Origin: Elusimicrobiota bacterium
GTDB lineage: Bacteria > Elusimicrobiota > Elusimicrobia > UBA1565 > UBA9628
NCBI GenBank assembly: GCA_028717525.1
Contig: JAQUNT010000181.1
Span: 1 to 5,579, forward strand
DNA length: 5,579 nucleotides
Reading direction: 5' to 3'
Below, in pieces: positions 1 to 5,579 of the stretch. A model generated the notes under the pieces. That model was not told where the DNA came from, searched no databases, and saw nothing but the letters and a program-made list of their open reading frames with translations. The position numbers were made by a program, and so were the translations under genes. How positions within the stretch are numbered: the stretch's first letter is position 1; each line of letters begins with the position of its first letter.

Positions 1-528
1 GGCTGCGACGGCCTGGGCCTGCGCGGAGAGGGCCGCTTCCAGGGACGCGGGGTGCTGCACGCCGCCTGCGGCCCGGCAGCGGCTTGGCGCGGCCGGACCG
101 TGGCGGTCGCGGGAGGGGGAGAGGCGGCCGCGCATCAGGCCCTGGCCCTGGCCCGGCGGGCGCGGCGCGTGCTCCTGCTCTGCCGCGGGGAGCGGCTCAA
201 GGCGCATCGTCTCCTGCTGAGCCGCCTGCGCGCCGAGCCGCGCATCGTCCTGATGAGCGGCGTGGAGGTCTGCAGGCTCCTGGGCGGCCGGAACCTCCGG
301 GCCCTGGAGGTCTCGTCTCGCGGCGGACTCTTGCGTCTGCCCGTAGAGGCCCTCTTCGTCCAGGTGGGCAGGAGTGCCGCGCCCCTGCCTTTCCCTCCCC
401 GGCGCCTGCCGCCCGGGTTCTTCGTCGCCGGAGACGCCTCCGGCGAACCCTTCCGGCAGGTCGTGGTGGCGGCCGGCGAGGGCATGAAGGCCGCCATGCG
501 CTGCGCGGAGTTCCTGGAGCGCCCATGA
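1..528 (+). CDS. Thioredoxin-reductase-like flavoprotein lacking the CxxC site (5' partial)
   Basis: The gene is open from the left edge (175 residues visible, stop TGA at 526-528); a GTG at 52 is in frame but is not the start, because family similarity begins before it. Fragment residues 4-23 align with the TrxB segment leading into the redox site. The nucleotide-binding Gly-rich loop is at residues 38-42 (GGGEA). The FAD-binding end of the family is clear at residues 141-164 (FVAGD, then RQ and AAGEG). Where TrxB has CATCDG this protein has HAACGP, so the first redox Cys and the acid/base Asp are missing. The NADPH-phosphate motif HRRxxxRA reads CRGERLKA, with one Arg and a Lys left. The stretch between the VGR motif and FVAGD is roughly 20-30 residues shorter than in E. 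coli TrxB. A thioredoxin disulfide reductase role is therefore unlikely. A ferredoxin/flavodoxin reductase-like or other NAD(P)H-flavin role is inferred. It overlaps the next gene by 4 bases. Confidence 0.85.
   Translation, partial: GCDGLGLRGEGRFQGRGVLHAACGPAAAWRGRTVAVAGGGEAAAHQALALARRARRVLLLCRGERLKAHRLLLSRLRAEPRIVLMSGVEVCRLLGGRNLRALEVSSRGGLLRLPVEALFVQVGRSAAPLPFPPRRLPPGFFVAGDASGEPFRQVVVAAGEGMKAAMRCAEFLERP
516..519 (+). promoter_or_regulatory. Ribosome binding site for the radical SAM-hydrolase fusion gene
   Basis: A GGAG core lies five bases before the ATG at 525, inside the end of the flavoprotein gene. Together with the ATGA stop/start overlap it fixes 525 as the start and suggests translational coupling. 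The same reading frame is open further upstream, but that part only shadows the flavoprotein gene. Confidence 0.6.
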
Positions 529-2195
529 AGATACTCGAGACGCGCACGGCCAGGGGCCTGGGCACCCTGTATCTCGCCGACCTGGGCGCGGCCGGCCGCG
601 AGCGCCTGGTGGAGTTCGTGGACACCCGCGAGCCCGGCGTGCCCAAGTCCCGCAAGTGGGTGCTCATGATCTCCACCCAGGTGGGCTGCGCCGTGGGCTG
701 CCGCATGTGCGACGCGGGGGCCGCGGGCTTCGGCGGCAACCTCACGGCCGCCGAGATGCTCGCGCAGGTGCGCTTCGTGGCCCGCCGCAACCCCGGGCTG
801 GACCTGCGGCGGCACCCTAAGGTCAAGGTGCATTTTGCGCGCATGGGAGAGCCCTCCCTCAATCCCGCGGTCCTGCCGGCCCTGCGCGCGCTGGCCCGGG
901 AGGCGCCCAATCCCGGGCTCATCGCGAGCATCTCCACCGTGGCGCCGCGCACCCCGGTGGTCGAGCCGTGGTTCGCGGAGCTGCGCCGGATCAAGGATGA
1001 GTGCTACCCGGGCGGCCGCTTCCAGCTGCAGTTCTCCCTGCACGCGGCGGACGAGGAACGGCGCAGCGCCGTCGTGCCCATCCGCAAGTGGAGCCTGGAG
1101 GCGGTGGCCGCCTTCGGCAGGCGCTGGATGGGGCCGGGCGACCGCAAGGTGACTCTGAACTTCGCGCCCGGCCCCGGGGAGAGGCTCGACGACGCGGCCA
1201 TCGCCCGGCTGTTCTCCCCGGAATATTTCCTCGTCAAGGTGACTCCGGTCAACCCCACGGAGACGGCGCGCCGCGGGGGCTGCGTGCGGGTCTGGCATCG
1301 GACCCCGGCCGACCTGGGCGCCGCGGCCCGCAGGCTCCGGCGCCGCGGCTTCGAGGTCATCCTTTCCCCCAGCACGACCGAGGAGCTCGACGGCGAAACG
1401 TCCTGCGGTAAGCTCTGGTCCCGGCGCCTCAAGGAGGCGGCCGCAGCCGCCCTGCGCGCCCGGCGGCGCGAGGCCCGGAGCTACGTGACGGTCGATTCCA
1501 TGGCTGCCAAGTCCGCCGCCTGGCTCCGGGCCCTGGCGCCCGAACGCCCACGTCCGGCCGCTGGCGACCCGGCCCGGTCCGCCCTCCTGGTGGTGGACAT
1601 GCAGGAGTTTTTCCTGGACCGCCGCTCTCCGGCCTACCTGCCGCCCGCGCGAGCGGCCCTGCTCAACACCCGGCGCCTGGTCGAGGCCTTCCGGCGCGCT
1701 GGAAGGCCGGTCCTCTTCAGCGTGCACGCGCACCGCGACCCGCGCCGCGCCGGCCGTAAGGGAATCCGTCCGGCCGGCACCGGCGGAACTTCCGATACCG
1801 CCGGCGCCGGCCTGATGACGCTCTGGTGGCGGGAGGTCTGCCGGGAGGGCTCGCCCGAAGCCCGGGTCGCCGCGGTGCTCGAGTCGCGGCCGGCCGACGT
1901 GTACCGCAAGACCGGCTACAGCGCCTTGTCCAACCCGAGGCTCCGAGCGCGTCTGCGCGCCGAGCGGATAACCGGCCTGGTCCTGGCCGGCGTCAAGACC
2001 GACCTCTGCGTCGAATCCACGGCGCGGGCGGCCTTCGACCTGGGGTGGCAGACCGTGGTGGCGGCGGACGCGACGGCGGCCCGCAGCGAGGAGCAGCATC
2101 TCGCCGCGCTGCGCGCGCTGGCGAGAGGATTCTCGGCGGTGACGCGGGTCGACGCGGTCGTCGAGAAGCTCGCTCTGAAGGTCCGGAAAAGCTAG
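525..2195 (+). CDS. RlmN/Cfr-like radical SAM protein fused to a cysteine hydrolase (isochorismatase fold)
   Basis: One uninterrupted frame of 556 residues. Residues 1-315 resemble RlmN/Cfr methyl synthases: cluster Cys55, Cys59 and Cys62 in QVGCAVGCRMC, a SAM-binding MGEP at 107-110, a strand with FSLHA followed by VVPI, and Cys294 in SCGKLW at the place of the methyl-carrying Cys355 of E. coli RlmN. The position of RlmN Cys118, seven residues before the first cluster Cys, is Met48. About 70 N-terminal residues of RlmN (the accessory domain) are absent. Residues from about 320 to 556 form a cysteine hydrolase: Asp358 in VVDMQ, Lys462 in YRKTGYSAL, and Cys495 in VKTDLCVESTARAAFD give the Asp-Lys-Cys triad of nicotinamidases and related amidohydrolases. 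True isochorismatases (EntB, PhzD) lack this Cys, so amide or imide hydrolysis is likelier. Substrates of both halves are unknown. The next gene starts 9 bases downstream in the same frame, after a TAG stop. Confidence 0.88.
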   Translation: MKILETRTARGLGTLYLADLGAAGRERLVEFVDTREPGVPKSRKWVLMISTQVGCAVGCRMCDAGAAGFGGNLTAAEMLAQVRFVARRNPGLDLRRHPKVKVHFARMGEPSLNPAVLPALRALAREAPNPGLIASISTVAPRTPVVEPWFAELRRIKDECYPGGRFQLQFSLHAADEERRSAVVPIRKWSLEAVAAFGRRWMGPGDRKVTLNFAPGPGERLDDAAIARLFSPEYFLVKVTPVNPTETARRGGCVRVWHRTPADLGAAARRLRRRGFEVILSPSTTEELDGETSCGKLWSRRLKEAAAAALRARRREARSYVTVDSMAAKSAAWLRALAPERPRPAAGDPARSALLVVDMQEFFLDRRSPAYLPPARAALLNTRRLVEAFRRAGRPVLFSVHAHRDPRRAGRKGIRPAGTGGTSDTAGAGLMTLWWREVCREGSPEARVAAVLESRPADVYRKTGYSALSNPRLRARLRAERITGLVLAGVKTDLCVESTARAAFDLGWQTVVAADATAARSEEQHLAALRALARGFSAVTRVDAVVEKLALKVRKS

Positions 2196-2204
2196 ACTAT
2201 ACGG

Positions 2205-4166
2205 ATGAAAAGACTTCTGTTGACCAGCATATGCCGGCCCTTGGGCCCCAAGCACGGCGACGGGCCCAGCGTGGGCTACGAGCTGCTCTTCGGCCAGGTC
2301 ACCCGGGCGCAAGGGATCTTCAGCCCTCGCGCGGTCCACCACCACTTCTCCCTCGAATACATCGCCGCGAACATCAAGTCCCCGACCGTGGTCCTGCAGT
2401 ACCCTTCCAAGAAGGAGCTCATCCGCGAGCTCAAGAAAGGCTACGACTACGTGGGCCTCTCCTTCATCCTCTCCACCTTCCACCGCATGAAGGAGATCGT
2501 GGCCCTCATCCGCGAGCACTCCCCGAAAAGCAAGATCATCCTGGGAGGCTACGGCACCGTCCTGGGTGAGGAGTACCTCAAGCCCTACGGCGACCACATC
2601 TGCCGGGGCGAGGGCGTGGAGTTCATGCGCAACCTCCTGGGCGAGGAGCACCAGCCCGGGCCTTACCAGCATCCCCTGATCGTGAGCAAGCTCAAGGTCT
2701 TCGGCCAGCGCGCGGGCAATACGGGCATGATCTTCGCCGGGCTGGGCTGCCCCAACGGCTGCGACTTCTGCTGCACCTCGCACTTTTTCAAGCGCCAGCA
2801 CGTCAAGCTCCTGCCCACGGGCCGCGACATCTACAACGTCGTGGAGCGCTACCTGGACATGGACCCGCACATGTCCTTCACGGTCATCGACGAGGATTTC
2901 CTGCTCGACAAGCAGCGCGCCATGGAGTTCCATGACCTGGTGGTCAAGTCCGGACGCCCGCTCTCCATCTTCGCCTTCGCCAGCATCAAGGCCCTCAGCC
3001 AGTACAAGATCGAGGAGCTCCTGGAGATGGGGATCGACGGGGTCTGGATCGGCTATGAGGGCACCCGCTCCGGGTACGAGAAACGGGCCGGCCGCTCTGC
3101 CGAGGAGGTGTTCCGGGAGCTGCGCGAGCACGGCGTCACCATCCTGGCCTCCATGATCGTGGGCTTCGACTACCAGGACGAGGCCACGGTGGCCTCCGAG
3201 CTGGACGGACTGCTCGCCATGAAGCCGTCCTTCACCCAGTTCCTGATCTACGGCCCCACTCCCGGGACCCCCTACTGGGAGCGCGTGGTCAGGGAGGGCC
3301 GCCTGCGCGAGGACCTCGCGGCCGATCCCGAGCTCTACTGCCGCAACGCCTCCGGCTTCACGTCCATGGTCAAGCACCCCAAGCTCTCCGCCGCCCAGAT
3401 CGAGAAGGTCCAGCGGCGCTGCTTCGCCGAGGACTACCGCCGCCTGGGGCCGAGCATCTACCGCACCGTGGAGGCCTGGCTCAACGGCTATCTCAAGCTC
3501 AAGGACAGCGCCAACCCGATGCTGGCCAAGAAGGCCGCGGTCTTCGCCCGCGACATCCGCAAGGCCTATCCCATCTTCAAGGCCGGCCTGGTCTTCGGGC
3601 CCAACCGCAACGTCCGGCGCTGGATCGCGGAGCTGGAGCGCCGCGTGCACGCGGTCGTGGGCGCGCCCACGGCGGGCGAGCGTCTGACCGCATGGGCCGG
3701 GGTCGGCGCGGCGGCCTGGACCCAGCTGCAGCTCAAGCTCGACCTCTTCCAGCATCCCGAGCTCAAGCGCACGGCCTACCGCCAGCCGGGCTTCTTCTGG
3801 GCCAGCCAGCAGGTCTGGGGGTCTTTGGCCGCGCGCTTCAAGGCGCGGAACTGCCGGATGCAGGTGGAGTTCCTGCACGCCCGCCACGAAGTCTGGCTCA
3901 AGATCGAGGGCAAGCTCAGCGGCAGCGAGGCCGAGCGCATGTGGCGCGACCTGGGCCAGTCCCTGGAGCGCTGCCGCTGCCAGGTGATCCTGGACTTCAA
4001 GCGCTGCCGTTGGGACGAGAAGTCGCTCTCTCCCGAGTTCCGGGCCAAGCTCGCCGAGTACCGCGACCGCGTCCGGGTCGTGCTGCCCAAGCTCCAGCAC
4101 GCGCATCCGGAGCTGCTCATCCTGGCCAAGATGTTCCATGAGTACAAGGGCGGCTTCGGGCTCTAG
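2205..4166 (+). CDS. Cobalamin-binding-domain radical SAM protein with STAS-like C-terminus
   Basis: 653 residues. The ATG at 2205 is the first start after the in-frame TAG at 2193-2195; a weak GGAAAAG lies 13 bases upstream. Residues 1-155 look like the Rossmann-type B12-binding domain of class B/BchE-type radical SAM enzymes: an N-terminal beta strand (KRLLLTSI), GYDYVGLSF near 79-87, ILGGYG near 112-117, and RGEG at 134-137. The DxHxxG cobalamin-ligand motif is absent, as in many of these proteins. The radical SAM core (about 170-385) has Cys182, Cys186 and Cys189 in CPNGCDFC, followed directly by Cys190, then GIDGVWIGYEG and an IVGFDY motif near the end of the barrel. Residues 390-550 match nothing I recognise and look mostly helical. 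Residues 553-640 (VWLKIEGKLSGSEAE, then VILDF) have the strand-helix pattern of STAS domains, though the usual phospho-Ser region is not conserved. Substrate and reaction (methylation, ring or C-C chemistry) are unknown. The protein should be cytosolic. Confidence 0.88.
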   Translation: MKRLLLTSICRPLGPKHGDGPSVGYELLFGQVTRAQGIFSPRAVHHHFSLEYIAANIKSPTVVLQYPSKKELIRELKKGYDYVGLSFILSTFHRMKEIVALIREHSPKSKIILGGYGTVLGEEYLKPYGDHICRGEGVEFMRNLLGEEHQPGPYQHPLIVSKLKVFGQRAGNTGMIFAGLGCPNGCDFCCTSHFFKRQHVKLLPTGRDIYNVVERYLDMDPHMSFTVIDEDFLLDKQRAMEFHDLVVKSGRPLSIFAFASIKALSQYKIEELLEMGIDGVWIGYEGTRSGYEKRAGRSAEEVFRELREHGVTILASMIVGFDYQDEATVASELDGLLAMKPSFTQFLIYGPTPGTPYWERVVREGRLREDLAADPELYCRNASGFTSMVKHPKLSAAQIEKVQRRCFAEDYRRLGPSIYRTVEAWLNGYLKLKDSANPMLAKKAAVFARDIRKAYPIFKAGLVFGPNRNVRRWIAELERRVHAVVGAPTAGERLTAWAGVGAAAWTQLQLKLDLFQHPELKRTAYRQPGFFWASQQVWGSLAARFKARNCRMQVEFLHARHEVWLKIEGKLSGSEAERMWRDLGQSLERCRCQVILDFKRCRWDEKSLSPEFRAKLAEYRDRVRVVLPKLQHAHPELLILAKMFHEYKGGFGL

Positions 4167-4449
4167 GGCGCGTCTCGCCGCCCTGCGCCGCCGGGTCGAC
4201 CGCCTCGACCGGAGCATCGTGCGCCTGCTGGCCGCGCGCCAGCGCTTGGTCTGCGGGATGCTGCCCTTCAAGACCGGCCTGCGCGATGCCCGGCGCGAGA
4301 CGGTCATCTTGAAGTCGGTCGTGCGGCAGGCCCAAGGCCGGGACCTGGACGGCGTCTTCGCCGGAGCGGTCTACCGGGGCCTGCTGGCCGCGTCGCGCGC
4401 GTTCCTGAGACGGCGCAGGTTGGCGCGGGCCAAGGCGAAGTCCGGCTGA
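4138..4449 (+). CDS. AroQ-class chorismate-mutase-like protein, last-helix Gln missing
   Basis: 103 residues, all-helical. Chorismate mutase turns chorismate into prephenate in Phe/Tyr synthesis. Aligned to E. coli AroQ/PheA chorismate mutase, Arg17, Arg34, Lys45, Asp50, Arg53, Glu54 and Ser86 match Arg11, Arg28, Lys39, Asp48, Arg51, Glu52 and Ser84. The spacings Arg-Arg (17), Arg-Lys (11), Asp-Arg-Glu (3, 1) and Glu-Ser (32) are kept exactly. The loop between Lys45 and Asp50 is four residues shorter. The position of catalytic Gln88 is Leu90, with no Gln or Glu nearby, so mutase activity may be weak, altered or lost. Isochorismate-pyruvate lyase (PchB) shares the fold and also needs this Gln. 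The ATG at 4138 lies inside the preceding gene (29-base overlap) without a good ribosome binding site, so coupled re-initiation is likely. The Arg/Lys-rich tail after residue 91 overlaps the convergent TPR gene. Confidence 0.78.
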   Translation: MSTRAASGSRARLAALRRRVDRLDRSIVRLLAARQRLVCGMLPFKTGLRDARRETVILKSVVRQAQGRDLDGVFAGAVYRGLLAASRAFLRRRRLARAKAKSG

Positions 4450-5579
4450 ACCCTGAGCGCCAGCTCGTAGTGCCGGAGCGCTTCGTCCCGTCGGCCGCTC
4501 CGGGCCAGGACGTTGCCCAGGTTGTTGTGGGCCTCGGCGAAGTCCGGCCGTGCCCGCAGCGCCAGGCTGTAATGCCGCAGCGCTCCCTTCAGGTCGCCTC
4601 GCCCGGCCAAGACGCCCCCCAGGTTGGCGTGGGCCTCAGCGAAATCCGGCTGCGTCCGGAGGGCCCGCTCATAATGCCGGACCGCCTCGTCCAACCGGCC
4701 TAGCTTGGCCAGGGCCAGGCCCAGGTTGTTATGGGCTGCGGCGCAATCGGGTTGGGCCTGCAGCGCCAACTCGTAGTGCCGGATCGCCTCGTCCAGCCGG
4801 CCTTGCTGGGCCAGGGCGCTGCCCAGGTTGCTGTGGGCCAGGGCTGATACGGGCATGGCCTGGAGCGCCAGCTCGTAGTGCCGGATCGCCTCCTCCAGCC
4901 GGCCCTGCCGGACCAAGGCGACCCCCAGGTTGTTGTGCGCCCAGTCGGAGTCCGGCTGAGCCTGGAGCGCCAGGCGGTAATGCCGGATCGCTTCGTCGAG
5001 CCTGCCCTGCTCGGCCAAGGCCAGCCCCACGTTGGTGTGCGCCAGGCAGGAGGAGGGGTTCTTCGTCAGGACATCCCGCCAGAGCGTGTCGGAATCTAGG
5101 TAGAGGCTCCCCTGCCGCCAGGTCAGGACGCCCAGCAGGAGGAGCGCGGCGGATGCCAGGGCCGCGCCGAGGCGGCGCATGGGCCCCAGCAGCCTCGTCG
5201 CGCCGCCGACCGCGGCCGCGATCCAGCCGAGACTGGCCAGGTACTGGTAATGGTCGGCGACGAAAGAGAAGCGGAAGGTGTAGACGCTGACGAAGCCCAA
5301 GAGCGGCGCGATCGTGACCGCGTAGAAGCCCAGGGCCGCAGCCAGGCCGCGCCCCCAGCGTTCCCGGTTCAGCCAGACCGCCGCTGCAGCTCCCAGGGCC
5401 GCGACGACCCAGGTCCATTGCGTCCAATCCCGCGCGGCGAGGGTCCAGTGCGGATAGCTGAAGGCCAGGCCGGCCGGCCAGACGAGCTTCAGGGGGTAGA
5501 ACCAGAACGCCCGCCCGGCGAGGAGCAGGTGCTGGGCGAAGGACAGGCTGTACCTGGCCCTTTGGGCGTCCGGGCCGAG
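4371..5579 (-). CDS. Polytopic membrane protein with six C-terminal TPRs (5' partial)
   Basis: 402 residues are visible, running in from the right edge to the stop at 4373-4371; the true start lies outside, and an in-frame TTG at 5300 is internal. The visible N-terminal part has an amphipathic/aromatic stretch (FWFYPLKLVWPAGL at residues 25-38). Likely membrane segments follow at about 55-70, 78-102, 114-131 and 137-154. The motif FVADHYQYLASLG at about residue 106 resembles the conserved loop before the last helices of TMTC/GT-C-like TPR proteins. Residues 180-383 are six perfect 34-residue TPRs (consensus AHNNLGxALAxxGRLDEAIRHYELALxxQPDxxx), followed by half of a seventh helix pair and a basic tail. 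Such proteins are annotated as TMTC-like or O-mannosyl/oligosaccharyl-transferase-like. The catalytic N-terminal loops are not visible here, so transfer activity cannot be judged. The last 79 bases overlap the chorismate-mutase-like gene on the other strand. Confidence 0.85.
   Translation of the reverse strand, partial: LGPDAQRARYSLSFAQHLLLAGRAFWFYPLKLVWPAGLAFSYPHWTLAARDWTQWTWVVAALGAAAAVWLNRERWGRGLAAALGFYAVTIAPLLGFVSVYTFRFSFVADHYQYLASLGWIAAAVGGATRLLGPMRRLGAALASAALLLLGVLTWRQGSLYLDSDTLWRDVLTKNPSSCLAHTNVGLALAEQGRLDEAIRHYRLALQAQPDSDWAHNNLGVALVRQGRLEEAIRHYELALQAMPVSALAHSNLGSALAQQGRLDEAIRHYELALQAQPDCAAAHNNLGLALAKLGRLDEAVRHYERALRTQPDFAEAHANLGGVLAGRGDLKGALRHYSLALRARPDFAEAHNNLGNVLARSGRRDEALRHYELALRVQPDFALARANLRRLRNARDAASRPR
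4431..5042 (-). repeat. Six tandem 102-bp TPR-coding repeats
   Basis: Six direct units of exactly 102 bases, with no insertions, encode the 34-residue TPRs. Similarity is visible at DNA level: the word tcgtagtgccggatcgcctc occurs in neighbouring units near 4772 and 4872, with one- or two-base variants in the others. The last two encoded units (left side, nearest the stop) differ most, for example GRGDLKGA and SGRRDEA instead of GRLDEA. A decayed seventh unit (ARANLRRLRNARD) occupies about 4390-4430. Confidence 0.9.

Noticed and set aside
84..524. Extension of the fusion gene upstream of 525
   Set aside because: The in-frame upstream translation is Arg/Ala/Gly/Pro low-complexity shadow of the flavoprotein gene. 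The ATG at 525 has a GGAG and a 4-base stop/start overlap.
135..4307. A 1390-codon open frame on the - strand spanning most of the + strand genes
   Set aside because: It is antisense to three well-supported genes, shows no recognisable domain, and is rich in Arg, Ala, Gly, His and Glu runs. Long stop-free antisense frames are expected at this GC content.
4166..4371. An intrinsic terminator between the + operon and the TPR gene
   Set aside because: The interval is coding on the + strand, and I see no GC hairpin followed by a T run on either strand.
1545..4449. A chorismate to isochorismate pathway made by the hydrolase half plus the chorismate-mutase-like gene
   Set aside because: The name isochorismatase is only a fold label here. 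The Asp-Lys-Cys triad (Cys495) is typical of nicotinamidase-type amidohydrolases, while true isochorismatases lack the Cys. No isochorismate synthase is visible.
4431..5042. CRISPR or other non-coding tandem array
   Set aside because: The period is exactly 102 bases, in frame, and translates to perfect TPRs. There is no short repeat/variable spacer structure.
4470..5099. Short + strand open frames across the TPR region
   Set aside because: They recur in step with the 102-base TPR units and are shadows of the - strand gene, with repetitive Pro/Gly/Arg-rich translations.

Overview
The window is 5.6 kb of very GC-rich, almost fully coding bacterial DNA. Four genes run on the + strand, and one gene runs on the - strand toward them from the right edge. 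The source organism cannot be named from this sequence. High GC together with a polytopic membrane protein ending in TMTC/OGT-like TPRs is common in GC-rich Elusimicrobiota, Planctomycetota, Verrucomicrobiota and Myxococcota-type genomes. That is a weak inference only.

Layout, left to right. (1) 1-528: the C-terminal part of a thioredoxin-reductase-like flavoprotein whose CxxC redox site is gone. (2) 525-2195: a 556-residue fusion, overlapping gene 1 by ATGA. Its first half is an RlmN/Cfr-type radical SAM protein without the usual N-terminal domain and without the resolving cysteine. Its second half is a cysteine hydrolase of the isochorismatase/nicotinamidase fold with an intact Asp-Lys-Cys triad. 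(3) 2205-4166: a 653-residue radical SAM protein with an N-terminal cobalamin-binding-like domain, an unrecognised middle, and a C-terminal region resembling a STAS domain. (4) 4138-4449: a small AroQ-class chorismate-mutase-like protein overlapping gene 3 by 29 bases; all active-site positions are kept except the last-helix Gln. (5) 5579-4371, - strand: the C-terminal part of a membrane protein ending in six 34-residue TPRs, overlapping gene 4 tail to tail by 79 bases.

Genes 1-4 overlap or nearly touch, so they are probably one translationally coupled operon whose promoter lies left of the window. A reasonable but unproven reading is a redox-fed radical SAM module: the flavoprotein could feed electrons, directly or through a carrier, to two [4Fe-4S] enzymes, one of them fused to an amidase-like hydrolase. 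The chorismate-mutase-like protein may supply or bind a small-molecule intermediate, or may simply be co-located. No RNA genes, insertion sequences, CRISPR arrays or clear terminators were seen, and no gene-free stretch exceeds 9 bases.
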